The notes beneath the pieces were generated by a model. The model saw nothing but the letters and a program-made list of their open reading frames with translations, was not told where the DNA came from and searched no databases. A program made the position numbers and the translations under genes. A stretch of 64,000 nucleotides of DNA. Origin: Zoogloea sp. GTDB taxonomy: Bacteria > Pseudomonadota > Gammaproteobacteria > Burkholderiales > Rhodocyclaceae. Positions 51,143-62,423 of this stretch are shown here, one piece after another (within the stretch, counting starts at the first letter, position 1; each line of letters begins with the position of its first letter). Location of the stretch: NCBI GenBank assembly GCA_016720685.1, contig JADKKC010000015.1, positions 25,371 to 89,370 of the forward strand, given 5' to 3'.

Positions 51143-54100
51143 ATGGCGGTTTCTGCCCATCCATTGCAGCCTCTGGCTCTCGATTCCGGGTGCCGCGAGG
51201 TGCCGCCCCCCTGCGCGGTGGCCCTCCCTGTGAGCGTCCTGCCGATGAGCTATCGCGAGTTCAAGGCCGGCTTGCTTGGCCGGCTGGGTGGAATGTGGCC
51301 GCGGCAAGCCGTCGCCACGGAGCCGCCGCTGCGCGCCGAGTTGTTTGGCGCCGACCAGATGGCCCTGCACGGCAAGGTGCTGGCCGATTCCCATTGCCTT
51401 GCCCTTGGCCGGGTGGTGCCCGACCGCCTGCTGGCCCGGCTGGACGACAACGAAACCACGCTTTTCGACACGTGCAAGCTGCTTACCAGCGCGGTGGCCG
51501 ACAACCGGCGCATCGTGCCGGCCGGCGAATGGCTGCTCGACAATTTCTATCTCATCGAAGAGCAGATCCGCATGGCCCGCCGGCTCCTGCCCGAGGGCTA
51601 CAGCCGCGAACTCCCGCGCCTGGACGGCGGCTCGGCAACGGCCGGCCGGCCGCGGGTCTACGACATTGCCCTCGAGGCGGTGGCCCACGGGGATGGCCGC
51701 GTGGATGCGGAAAATCTCGCCCGCTTTGTGGCGGCCTACCAGGCCATCAGCCCCCTCGAACTGGGGGAGCTGTGGGCCATTCCGATCATGCTGCGGCTGG
51801 CCGTGATCGAGAACCTCCGGCGGGTTGGCGTGGGCGTCGCGGCCGGCTGGATCGAACGGGGGCTGGCCGATACCTGGGCCGACCTCATGACCGACGCCGT
51901 CGAGACCGATCCGGAGAGCCTGATCCTGGTGGTGGCCGACATGGTGCGCTCGGCGCCGCCGATGGGCGGTGCCTTTGTCGCCGAACTGGCGCGCCGCCTG
52001 CTGGGCCGGGGGCCGGCGCTGGCCTTGCCGCTGACCTGGGTCGAGCAGCGTCTGGCCCAGTCGGGCCAGACCATCGCTGGCCTGATCCAGTCGGAAAACC
52101 AGCAACAGGCGGCCGACCAGCTTTCCATCAGCAACAGCATCGGCAGCCTGCGCGTGCTCGGGGCCATGGACTGGCGGGATTTCGTCGAGAGCCTGAGCCT
52201 GGTCGAGCAGACGCTGCTGGGAGACCCCGGCGGTGTTTACGGCCGCATGGATTTTGCCACCCGCGACCACTATCGCCATGCCGTCGAGGACATCGCCAAG
52301 AAGGGCCGCCTGAACGAGCGCGAGGTGGCCCGCAAGGCGGTGGACTTCGCCCACGCGGCCTCCGCCGGAGGCCGGGCGGCCCACGTCGGCTACTTTCTCA
52401 TCGCCGCGGGGCGGCCGGAGCTGGAGCGGGAAGCCCACGTGCGCGCCGGCTCCGCGGAGCGCCTCCGCCGGCTGGCCCGTCGCGTGCCGCTGCTGCTTTA
52501 CCTGGGCGCCATCGCCCTGATCACGGCGCTGGTGGCCGGCGTGCTGCTCAACGAGGCCCTGGGTGCCGGCTGGCCGGCCTGGGCCGTGCTGCCGCTGGCG
52601 GTGCTGGCGATTCCGGTGGCCAGCCAGCTCGGGGTGGCGCTGACCAACTGGCTGGCCACGCTGCTGGTTACGCCGCGGCCCTTGCCGCGGATGGATTTTT
52701 CCGAGGGCATTCCGCCGCAATCGCGCACCCTGGTGGTGGTGCCGACCATGCTGAGCAGTGCAGCGGGGGTCGAAAGCCTGCTCGAAGCGCTGGAAGTGCG
52801 CTTCCTGGCGAACCGGGACGCGCACGTGCTGTTCGGCCTGCTTACCGATTTTCTCGACGCGGCCGAGGCGTCGCTGCCCGCGGATGACGCGCTGGTGGCG
52901 CTGGCCAGTGCCGGCGTCGAGGCGCTCAACAAGAGCTACGCCGCGGCCGGCCAGGACATCTTTTTCCTGTTCCACCGCCCGCGCAGCTGGAACCCGCAGG
53001 AGCATTGCTGGATGGGCGCCGAGAGAAAGCGCGGCAAGCTGGCCGAGCTGAACGCGCTGCTCCGCGGTGGCGCGGGCGACGGTTTTGCCACCATCGTCGG
53101 CGACACCGCGGCGCTCGCCGGCGTGAAATACGTGATCACCCTCGACACCGACACCGAGCTGCCGCGGGATGCGGCCCGGCAGTTCGTCGGCACCATGGCC
53201 CACCCGCTCAACCAGCCGGTGTACGACGAGCGGGCAGGGCGGGTCGTGGCCGGCTACGGCATCCTCCAGCCCCGCATCGGCATCAGCCTGCCGGGGGCCA
53301 GCCGCTCGCGCTACGCCCAGTTGTACGGCGGCGAGCCGGGCATCGACCCCTACACCCGCGCCGTGTCGGATGTGTACCAGGACGTGTTCGGCGAAGGCTC
53401 CTTCATCGGCAAGGGCATCTACGACGTGGAGGCCTTCGAGCGCGCGCTGGGCGGCCGCTTTCCCGACAACCGGATTCTCAGCCACGACCTGCTCGAAGGC
53501 TGCTACGCCCGCGCCGGCCTGCTCAGCGACGGCCTGCTGTACGAAGATTTTCCGGCCCGCTACCGCGTCGATGTGAGCCGGCGCTACCGCTGGATTCGCG
53601 GCGACTGGCAGCTTGCCGCGTGGCTGCTGCGCAAGGTGCCCTGCGCCTGCGCGAATGGCCCCGACGGCACGGGCGAACACCGGCAGCGCAACCCGCTGTC
53701 GACCCTGTCCCAGTGGAAACTCGCGGACAACCTGCGGCGCAGCCTGGTGCCGGTGGCGCTGGTCGTGCTGCTGGCGCTGGGCTGGGCGCAGCTAGTGCCG
53801 TCGTGGCGCTGGACCGCGCTGTTGATCGGCAGCGTGGTGCTGCCGGCCGTGTGTGCCGCCGTGCTCGACATGCTGAGAAAACCTGACGAAGTGCTGCTCG
53901 GGCAGCACCTGTCGGCGGTGCTGGATTCGGCCTTGCGCCGGGCGGCGCAGCTCGGCTTCGAATTCGCCTGCCTGCCCTACGAGGCGGCCTTCAGCCTGGA
54001 TGCCATCGTCCGCACCCTGTGGCGGATGGGCGTGAGCCATCGCAGCCTGCTCGAATGGTGTCCGTCCAGCGAAGTCGAGCGGAAGCTTGGCGCACGCTCC

Positions 54101-57100
54101 CGCGACGGGCTCGTCGCCACCTTCATCCAGATGGGCGTCGGCCCGGCGCTGGCGCTGGGGCTGGGCCTCGGTCTGGCCGTGTGGGCGCCGTCCGCCCTGG
54201 TCGTGGCCGCGCCGGTGCTGCTGCTGTGGTGTGTTTCGCCGGCGCTGGCCTGGTGGATCAGCCAGCCGCTGGCTGCCCGCAAGGCGGCCCTGAGCGCCGG
54301 GCAGACGCTCTTCTTGCGGCGGATCGCGCGGCGCACCTGGTCCTACTTCGACACCTTCGTCGGCCCGGCCGACAACTGGCTGCCGCCCGACAACTTCCAG
54401 GAATACCGCGTCGCCGCGCTGGCCCACCGCACTTCGCCCACCAACATGGGCATGGCCCTGCTGGCCAATCTGGCGGCCTGGGATTTCGGCTACATTCTGG
54501 CCGGCCCGCTGATGGAGCGAACCGCCAACACCTTGCGCACCATGGACGGGCTGACCCGTTACCGGGGCCACTTTTACAACTGGTACGACACCCGGACCCT
54601 GCAGCCCTTGCCGCCGCTTTACGTTTCAACAGTGGACAGCGGCAACCTGGCCGGCCATCTGCTGACCCTGCGTGCCGGCCTGCTGGCCCTGGCCGACGAG
54701 CCCGTCGCTGCAACGCGGGTGTTCGCAGGCCTTGGCGATACCCTGGGCGTGCTCGCCGAGGCGCTCGAACTTGCGGCCGGCAGCTCCGTCGATACGCGGC
54801 TGTCGGCCTGCCGCACTGCGCTGGAGGCGGCCCGCCTGGCGCCGCCGGCCACCCTGCCGGCGCTGCATGCGAGGCTTGCCGCGCTGAGCGCGTGCGCCAC
54901 CGATCTGCTGGCGGGGATCGAGGCCGGGCCGAAAGCCGGCGACGACACCGGACGCGAGGTTCTGCGCTGGGCGCAGGCGCTGCTCGAGCAGCTTCGCGGG
55001 GCACAGGACGAGCTTGAATACCTGGCGCCGTGGCTGCTGCTCCTTGAACCGCCCCGCGGCGTGGGCGGCGTGCCGGACCAGGTGGCCACCGAGGCCGGGC
55101 TGCCGACGCTGCGCAGCCTGGCAACGCTGAACGGCCCGCTGTGCGCCTTGATCCGGCGCCGCCTCGACGAAGAAACCACCACCGCCGAGCGCGCCTGGCT
55201 CGAGGACTTCATGCACCGCATGGCCGAAGGCGCTGCCCGCGCCCGCGACCGCCTCGCCGCCATCGAGGTGCTGGCCCGGCAGGCCGGCGCGCTGGCGATC
55301 ATGGAGTACGATTTTCTGTTCGACGCGTCCCGTCACCTCCTGACCATCGGCTACAACGTGCAGGAGCGGCGCGTGGATGCGAGCTGCTACGACCTGCTGG
55401 CCTCGGAGGCGCGGCTGGCGAGCTTTGTCGGCATCGCCCAGGGCGCCTTGCCCAAGGAAAGCTGGTTCGCCCTTGGCCGCCTGCTCACCCGGGCCGGCGG
55501 CGAGCCGGTGCTGCTGTCGTGGAGCGGGTCGATGTTCGAGTACCTGATGCCGCAACTGGTGATGCCCACCTACGAGCGCACCCTGCTCGACCAGACCGGC
55601 AAGGCGGCGGTGGCCCGCCAGATCGAATACGGCCGCCAGCGCGGCGTGCCGTGGGGCATGTCCGAATCGGCCTACAACACCGTCGATGCCCAGCTCAACT
55701 ACCAGTACCGCGCCTTCGGGGTGCCCGGCCTAGGCCTCAAGCGCGGGCTGGCCGAGGATCTGGTGGTGGCGCCCTACGCGTCGGTGATGGCGCTGATGGT
55801 CGCCCCGGCGGCGGCCTGCGCCAACCTGCAGCGCCTGGCCGCCGAGGGCTTTGTCGACAAGTTCGGCTTTTTCGAAGCCATCGACTACACCCCCAGCCGC
55901 CAGCGCCGGGGGCAGGAAAGGTCATCGTGCGGGCCTTCATGGCCCACCACCAGGGCATGAGCCTGCTGGCCCTGGCCTGGCTGGTGCTGGATCGCCCGAT
56001 GCAGCGCCGCTTCGAGTCCGAGCGCCTGTTCCAGGCCGTCATGCCGCTGCTCCAGGAGCGCATTCCACGTGCTTCGGGGCTGTTCTCCCATGCGGCCGAA
56101 CTCTCGGAGCTGCATTCCCGGATCACGCCCCTCGAAACCCCGCTGCGCGCGTTCGATACCCCCGACACGCCCACGCCCGAAGTCCAGCTGCTCTCCAACG
56201 GCCGCTACCACGTGATGGTGACCAACGCCGGCGGCGGCTACAGCCGCTGGCGCGATCTGGCCGTGACCCGCTGGCAGGAGGACACCACCTGCGACAACCA
56301 GGGCGCCTTCTGCTACATCCGCGACGTGGACAGCGGGGCTTTCTGGAGCACCGCCCACCAGCCCACGCGCCGCCGGCCCGCGGCTTACGAGGCGATCCTC
56401 TCCGAAGGGCGGGCCGAGTTTCGCCGTCGCGATGCCATCGCAGGCGGCGGCGACATCGAAACCTATACCGAGATCGTCGTTTCGCCCGAGGACGACATCG
56501 AACTGCGCCGCGTCCGCCTGACCAACCGCTCGCCGCAGCGCCGGGAGATCGAAGTCACCAGCTACGCCGAAGTGGTGATTGCGCCGCCGGCTGCCGACGC
56601 GCTGCACCCGGCCTTCAGCAAGTTGTTCGTGACCACCGAGATTCTGCCCCGGCAGCACGCCATCCTGTGCATGCGCCGGCCGCGCGCCCCGGAGGAGCCG
56701 ACACCGTGGATGCTGCACCTGATGACCGTGCATGGCGTGGAAGTGGGCGCCGTGTCCTGGGAGACGGATCGCGCGGCCTTCATCGGCCGCACGCGCAGCA
56801 CCGCCGCACCCCGGGCGATGGACGTGGGCGTCGAGCTGTCCGGCCGCGACGGCCCGGTGCTCGACCCCATCGTTGCCATCCGCCAGCGCTTCTTCCTTGA
56901 ACCCGAACAGTCGGTCACCGTCGATATCGTCACCGGCATGGCCGACAGCCGCGAACTTGCCCTGTGCCTGGTGGGCAAGTACCGGGACCGCCATCTGGCC
57001 GACCGGGTGTTCGACCTGGCCTGGACCCACTGCCAGGTGGAACTACAGCAGATCAACGCCGTGGAGGTGGATGCCCAGCTCTACGCCCGGCTTGCCGGTG

Positions 57101-60049
57101 CCGTGCTGTACGCCAGCCCGGCCCTGCGCGTCGACGCCGCGCTGCTGATCCGCAACCGCCGCGGCCAGTCCGGCCTGTGGGGCTACAGCATCTCCGGCGA
57201 CCTGCCGATCGTGCTCCTGCAGATCGGCGATGCGGCCAACATCGAACTCGTGCGCCAGCTCGTGCAGGCCCACGCCTACTGGCGCCTGAAGGGGCTGGCG
57301 GTGGATCTGGTGATCTGGAACGAGGATCACGCCGGCTACCGCCAGCGCCTGCAGGAACAGATCATCGATCTCGTCGCCTCGGGCAGCAGCGCCAGCCTGA
57401 GCGAGCAGCCGGGCGGCATCTTCCTGCGTCCGGTGGAACAGATTTCCGCCGAGGACAGGCTGCTGTTCCAGGCCGTCGCCCGCGCCGTGCTCAGCGACTG
57501 CCGGGGCACGCTCATGGAACAACTCGACCAGCGGGCCCGGGCCGAGCTGCGCATTCCATTGCTGGTGCCGGGCCGGTTCCGCTCCAGCCGCCTGGCCGGA
57601 GGCGCCGTCGGCGGTGGTGGAGGACGAGCGGATCCTCTCCAACGGGCTGGGCGGCTTCAGCCCCGACGGGCGGGAGTACGTCATCACCCTCGCGCCCGGC
57701 CGCCACACGCCGGCGCCCTGGTCCAACGTGCTGGCCAACCCCCACTTCGGCACGCTGATTTCGGAAAGCGGCAGCGCCTACACCTGGGGCGAAAACGCCC
57801 ACGAATTCCGGCTCACGCCGTGGCACAACGACCCGCTCGGCGACCCGGGCGGCGAGGCCCTCTACCTGCGCGACGAGGAGACCGGCCAGGTCTGGTCGCC
57901 CACGCCGCTGCCCGCCCTTGCCGCCGAAGCGGCCTGGGTCATCCGGCATGGTTTCGGCTACAGCGTGTTCGAAACACGGGTGGACGGCATTCATTCGGAA
58001 CTCACGGTGTTCGTGGCGCTGGATGCGGCGGTCAAGTTTTCGGTGCTCAAGCTGCGCAACGATTCCGGCCGCCCGCGGCGCCTGTCGGCCACCGCTTACG
58101 TGGAATGGGTGCTGGGCGATCTGCGCAACAAATCGGCCATGCACGTGACCACCGAGATCGATCCGGCGAGCGGCGCGCTGTTCGCCCGCAACGCCTACAG
58201 CATCGAATTTTCGGGGCGCGTGGCCTTTCTCGATACCGACGAGGCCTCGCACAGCGTCACCGGCGACCGTGGCGAATTCATCGGTCGCAACGGCTCCCTT
58301 GCGAGTCCGGCGGCGCTGCAGCGCGAGCGCCTGTCCGGGCGGGTCGGCGGCGGGCTGGACCCCTGCGCCGCCATCCAGGCCGGCTTCGAACTGGGCGCCG
58401 GCCAGACGCGGGAGATCGTCTTCCGCCTCGGGGTCGGGCATGGCAGCGAGGACGCCAGCCGGCTGGCGGAGCGTTTTCGTGGCGCGGCCACGGCCCGCCA
58501 GGCCTTCGATGGCGTGCGTGCTTACTGGCGCCACACGCTTGGCGCAGTGCAGGTCCAGACCCCCGACCCGGCGGTGGACGTGATGGTCAATGGCTGGCTG
58601 ATCTACCAGACCCTGGCCTGCCGGCTGTGGGCGCGGGGCGGCTACTACCAATCCGGCGGCGCCTTCGGTTTTCGCGACCAGTTGCAGGACGTGATGGCCC
58701 TGGTGCATGCCGAGCCGGCGCGGGTGCGCGCCCACCTGCTGCTCGCGGCGAGCCGCCAGTTTGTGGAGGGTGATGTGCAGCACTGGTGGCATCCGCCATC
58801 GGGCCGGGGCGTGCGCACCCGTTGCTCGGACGACTACCTGTGGCTGCCGCTGGCGGTGTGCCGCTACGTGAGCGTTACCGGCGACAGCGGCGTGCTGGAC
58901 GAGTCCGCGGGTTTTCTCGACGGCCGCGCCGTGAGCCTCGGCGACGACTCCTACTACGATCTGCCCGGCGTGTCGGGCGAGGCGGCGGACATCTACCAGC
59001 ACTGCGTGCGGGCCATCCGCCACGGCCTCAGCTTCGGCGTGCATGGCCTGCCGTTGATGGGCTCCGGCGACTGGAACGACGGCATGAACCGGGTCGGCAT
59101 CGAGGGCAAGGGTGAGAGCGTGTGGCTGGGCTTCTTCCTGTATGCGGTGCTCGACCAGTTTGCCGGGCTGGCCGCGGCCCGCGGCGACGCCGTTTTTGCC
59201 GCACTGTGCCGCGACGAAGGCGTGCGCCTCAGAGGCAAGCTCGAAACCCACGGCTGGGATGGTGAAGAAGGCAGCGAGCAGGGCGCCTGGTATCGCCGCG
59301 CCTACTTCGACGACGGCACGCCGCTGGGTTCCAGCGAAAGTCAGGAATGCCGGATCGACTCGGTAGCGCAAAGCTGGGCGGTGCTCTCGGGGGCCGCCAG
59401 GGCGAAGCGGGCGCGCATGGCGATGCAGGCCGTGGACACCCACCTGGTGCGCCGGGCCGACGGGCTGATCCAGTTGCTCGACCCGCCCTTCGACACCTCC
59501 AGCCTGGTCCCCGGCTACATCCGCGGCTACCTGCCGGGTGTGCGCGAGAACGGCGGGCAATACACCCACGCCGCGGTGTGGGCCGCAATGGCCTTTGCCG
59601 AGCTGGGCGCGCCGGCGCGGGCGTGGGAACTGCTGTCGATGATCAACCCGGTGAATCACGCCCGCTCGGCTGAGGATGCCGCGCGCTACAAGCTGGAACC
59701 CTACGTTGTCGCGGCCGACGTGTACGCCCGCCAGCCCCACGTCGGGCGTGGCGGCTGGAGCTGGCACACCGGTGCCGCCGGCTGGATGTACCGCCTCACC
59801 GTCGAGTCGCTGCTGGGCCTGCACCGGGAGGGCGCCGTGCTGCGCCTCGCCCCGCGCCTGCCGCCCGACTGGTCGGGCTGCTCGATCCAGTACCGCTACG
59901 GCGAGACGCAGTTCCACATCGAGGTGTCCCGCGCCGCGGCGGGCGAGGTGGCGAGCCTGAGCCTGGATGGCATGGCTCGGAGCGACGGATTGATCCCGCT
60001 GGCGGACGATGGCCACACCCATCGGGTGGCCCTGAGGCTGGACGCATGA
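51143..60049 (+). CDS. Cyclic beta-glucan synthase, GT84-GH94 (two frameshifts)
   Basis: One 2968-residue protein spread over three frames. Residues 1-430 are an N-terminal helical region; about 440-500 are transmembrane helices; 520-830 the GT84 glycosyltransferase (YVITLDTDTELP, GEGSFIGKGIYDVEAF, LSHDLLEG, YRWIRGDWQ), then more membrane helices and the glycoamylase-like region (FDTFVGPADNWLPPDNFQE). The C-terminal third is a GH94 phosphorylase module (MGSGDWNDGMNRVG, GGQYTHAAVWAAMAF). It would polymerise and cyclise UDP-glucose into periplasmic glucan, as NdvB/Cgs does. Frames change at about 55912 (one base missing) and 57603 (one extra). AAAGGTG precedes the ATG. Confidence 0.9.
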
Positions 60050-60175
60050 CGCCCCGGCATCGGCGCTGAGCGGACGATCTTGCGCCGGTGGATGTTTGTC
60101 GGACATCAGCCCAGCCCACCGGCGCGAGGCCATTCGCTGGGGGAGCGCACATATGATGCGCGCAGCAGGTCGCCC

Positions 60176-60429
60176 ATGAAGATCAACAGCAACACCACTC
60201 GCGCGGCGAGCGGCCGTACAACCTGACCCTGAACGAGCGGACGGTCGTCGAGGCGCGCCAGTACACGGACAATCTGTCGGCGACCGTGGATAGCCTTCTT
60301 GCCGAGTTCATCGCAGGAAAAATTCGTGAGGCTGAGGCGCTGCAGCGTGAGCGAGACACAATCTGCGACGTCTGGAACCGATACCGGCAAGCTCATGAAT
60401 CCTTTGCGGATGAACACAACCGCTTATGA
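60176..60429 (+). pseudogene. CcdA-like antitoxin, frameshifted
   Basis: After MKINSNTTRAAS a base is missing (about 60213) and the main frame continues RPYNLTLNERTVVEARQYTD, NLSATVDSLLAEFIAGKI and ends AHESFADEHNRL, the ribbon-helix-helix plus toxin-binding tail of CcdA-type antitoxins, 84 residues in all. Its stop overlaps a ccdB start (ATGA at 60426). The partner toxin is ruined, so the pair is probably a decaying remnant. Confidence 0.68.
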
Positions 60430-60640
60430 GTACCCCCAGGGCTGGGCTACGCCCCGCCCGCCCCCCGTGGGGGACAAGAAAACTTGGGGCGGCCCTGCGT
60501 TTTCTTGAGAGCCAGTTTGATGTTCATCGCAACCTCGGTCGGGCTCGCTGCCCGTCTCGAAGGTCAATCCGGTTTTCGCAATCGAAGGGGTCAAAGTGAT
60601 CCTCGATACGCTGGATAGAATCGTTCTCAAGAGGTCGTGC
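60426..60640 (+). pseudogene. CcdB-like toxin remnant with insertion and internal deletion
   Basis: The ATG overlapping the antitoxin stop is followed, after a 78-base insertion (about 60431-60508), by SQFDVHRNLGRAR, the N-terminus of CcdB. A little further, in another frame, come VNPVFAIEGVKVILDTLD, which resembles the C-terminal half of CcdB. About 45 residues between them are gone. Not functional. Confidence 0.6.
60431..60508 (+). repeat. 78-bp GC-rich palindromic insertion in the ccdB remnant
   Basis: Contains CCCCC-GT-GGGGG followed by ACAAGAAAACTTGGGGCGGCC, short G/C blocks in both orientations, and splits the CcdB start in frame (26 codons). It looks like a small mobile or dispersed element of the sort common in Burkholderiales genomes, but only one copy is in the window. 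Confidence 0.45.
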
Positions 60641-60673
60641 CGTCCGCGTCCATCGAAAGGAAGAGGCCTGATC

Positions 60674-60868
60674 ATGAAGGCCACTCAAAGACATACCCTG
60701 GGCGTGCTCGCCACGCTGGCCTTGGGTCGCGGCGGATGTGCCGGCATGTCGGCGCAAGACGATCACCGGCGTGGAGTCGGCCAAGAGCGTGGAAGCGGCA
60801 GTTGGCGCTTGAGAGCAGCAAAAGGTGAGCGACTACGCTCACCTGCGTCCGAGCGGGTTTCCCATTGA
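60674..60868 (+). pseudogene. Lipoprotein fragment
   Basis: MKATQRHTLGVLATLALG is a signal-peptide start and GGCAGMSAQD a lipobox-like cleavage site, as in the small glycine-zipper lipoproteins. The remainder (DHRRGVGQERGSG) does not continue such a protein, so I read it as a truncated or frameshifted remnant. The following 130 bases up to 60960 show nothing recognisable. Confidence 0.35.
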
Positions 60869-60981
60869 CAGGGAGTCCGGCATGGTGTTGCTGGGTGCGG
60901 CGGCAGGCAACAGTCTCAGCCCAGCTAGCGCAGTGCCTTGTTCTGCCCCGCGCGACACGGGGATTTGCCTCTATCTAATCT

Positions 60982-60998
60982 ATACGCAACTAACGTAT
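60982..60998. promoter_or_regulatory. Inverted repeat before the toxin-antitoxin operon
   Basis: ATACG (60982-60986) and CGTAT (60994-60998), spacer CAACTAA, ending three bases before the toxin ATG. Toxin-antitoxin operons are usually repressed by the antitoxin at such palindromes. Confidence 0.5.
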
Positions 60999-61001
60999 GC
61001 T

Positions 61002-61346
61002 ATGGCTGCACTCTTTGTTGAACTACCGCCCTTCGAGCGTCACCGGGCAGAGTACCTCGATGACGAGGCATTCCGTGCCTTGCAGGTGATGTTGATGCAG
61101 CATCCGGAAGCTGGCGACGTTATTCAAGGCACTGGAGGGTTGCGCAAGGTCCGGTTTGGCGATGAACGGCGGCACAAGGGCAAGTGCGGTGGTATCCGGG
61201 TCATCTATTACTGGTGGCTGGGCGGCGCGCAGTTCTGGCTGTTCACGCTCTATGGCAAGGATGTGCAGGACGACTTGAGCGCATCGCAGAAGAAGGCGCT
61301 CAAACGGTTGCTGGATGCAGAACTGCAAGCGAGGACAAAATCATGA
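61002..61346 (+). CDS. RelE/HigB-type toxin
   Basis: A 114-residue basic protein: MAALFVELPPFERHRAEYLD, then GTGGLRKVRFGDERRHKGK and IRVIYYWWLGGAQFWLFTLYG. The R-x-G/R-R-hydrophobic-Y pattern followed by LYGKD is typical of RelE/HigB mRNA interferases, which cut mRNA on the ribosome. ATG 61002 is chosen for family length; the frame is open upstream. Its stop overlaps the antitoxin ATG. The toxin-first order matches higBA. Confidence 0.83.
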   Translation: MAALFVELPPFERHRAEYLDDEAFRALQVMLMQHPEAGDVIQGTGGLRKVRFGDERRHKGKCGGIRVIYYWWLGGAQFWLFTLYGKDVQDDLSASQKKALKRLLDAELQARTKS

Positions 61347-61657
61347 CGCGTGATGTATTTGCCGAACTGGTCGAAGGATTCGATGCCCTGACCGCCGAAC
61401 GCCAGGGCAAGGCCACTCTGCGCTCGCACAAGGTGCAATTGGGCGCACTGGCGACCGTTTCCGCCGATGAACTGGTGACACTGCGCGAGCGTCTGAACAT
61501 GTCGCGACCAGTGTTCGCGATGTACCTGCGCACGAACGTACGCACCTTGGAGAACTGGGAGCAGGGCCGGGCCAAGCCCAATGCCCAGGCCACGACCTTG
61601 ATCCGTCTGGTGCAGAAATACCCCGAGACGGTTGAGCACTTGGCTGCGCTGGCGTGA
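61343..61657 (+). CDS. XRE-family antitoxin (HigA type)
   Basis: A 104-residue helix-turn-helix protein with VSADELVTLRERLNMSRPVF, LRTNVRTLENWEQGRAKPNA and a short C-terminal helix. It would neutralise the upstream toxin and repress the operon. ATGA-coupled to the toxin gene. No frameshift is seen in the pair, in contrast to the neighbouring ccd remnant. Confidence 0.85.
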   Translation: MTRDVFAELVEGFDALTAERQGKATLRSHKVQLGALATVSADELVTLRERLNMSRPVFAMYLRTNVRTLENWEQGRAKPNAQATTLIRLVQKYPETVEHLAALA

Positions 61658-62150
61658 TCCGACGCGCCTTGTGTCAAGTGGTCCCACTCCTCAGCCGCGC
61701 GGCTACGACCGAGCCAAGAGCAAGGCGAGGGATGGCAGATCTGGGAGAAATCCAAGCGCCAGCCTGTCGCAAGCTGGTGGGGGGGCCCGCGAAAGCGGAA
61801 ATCCAGCCCGATGCCATTGGCAGGCTGGTGGCGGGTTTCTGTGTCTATTTGCTCGTTCCGTTGCGGCGCTCAATCCGGCACGAAAGCAAATTATTCTGGA
61901 CGCGGCAGTCGGACGCGCCGGATGTGCCAGCGGGCGCGTAGCGTAGCCAACCAACGGGTGAGCGCCGAACGGAGGAAAAAACCTGTCTCCATGTGGGTGC
62001 TGTTTGTGCAGTACATCATCCAGATTACGGATGCCCGGCTGGAGCCGGAATACGGCGAATTGCTCAGGCCGAATTGCGTAGGTGGTGAGCAATCGATCCC
62101 CTTGTTATCCAACATTCACGCTGGCAAAACGGGAGGAGTCCATATACGGG
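61658..62150. other. Gap without recognised genes
   Basis: About 490 bases between the antitoxin and the cysteine-cluster gene. Short frames exist on both strands but match nothing known to me. Two CCAGCCTG/CAGGCTGG blocks (about 61760 and 61822) form a wide inverted repeat. Composition drops from GC-rich to AT-rich across it (about 62100), so it may be an old insertion boundary. Confidence 0.4.
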
Positions 62151-62423
62151 CTAACCCGATCTGCCGGTGCTAAAAAGCTTTTCGCAAGCCTTTTGATTTA
62201 TGGCTACAAAATCAGGCCAAGTAAACACAAATTTGTAGTGTCTATCGTACATTGTGCGAACATTACAAACATCAGGGCGATTTTCATACACGCCGCAGGT
62301 ATTTTGATCTTCGACAAAATACCTGCATGTACCATCCCCTCTATCCAGCCATTTTGTTTGCGCCGATAACAATATAGATTTGCAACAGGCACCACAACCC
62401 GTACAAGGGAAAGCACTGCTCAT
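62151..62423 (-). CDS. YkgJ-type cysteine-cluster (zinc/iron-chelating) protein
   Basis: A 90-residue protein beginning MSSAFPCTGCGACCKSILL, with CRYFVEDQNTCGVYENRPDVC downstream. The C-x2-C-x2-CC and C...C...C pattern is that of the YkgJ family, thought to bind an iron-sulfur cluster or zinc. Its ATG overlaps the stop of the helical protein upstream (62420-62423), so it is the last gene of a three-gene operon. Role unknown. Confidence 0.8.
   Translation of the reverse strand: MSSAFPCTGCGACCKSILLSAQTKWLDRGDGTCRYFVEDQNTCGVYENRPDVCNVRTMYDRHYKFVFTWPDFVAINQKACEKLFSTGRSG

Noticed and set aside
51014..53680. An 888-codon open frame on the minus strand opposite the glucan synthase gene
   Set aside because: Antisense frames stay open by chance in very GC-rich genes; its composition (His, Gly, Arg, Gln rich) is that of a shadow, and the plus strand encodes a known enzyme.
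61654..62150. Coding frames in the gap after the antitoxin
   Set aside because: None has a convincing start or recognisable motif, and the compositions differ from frame to frame.
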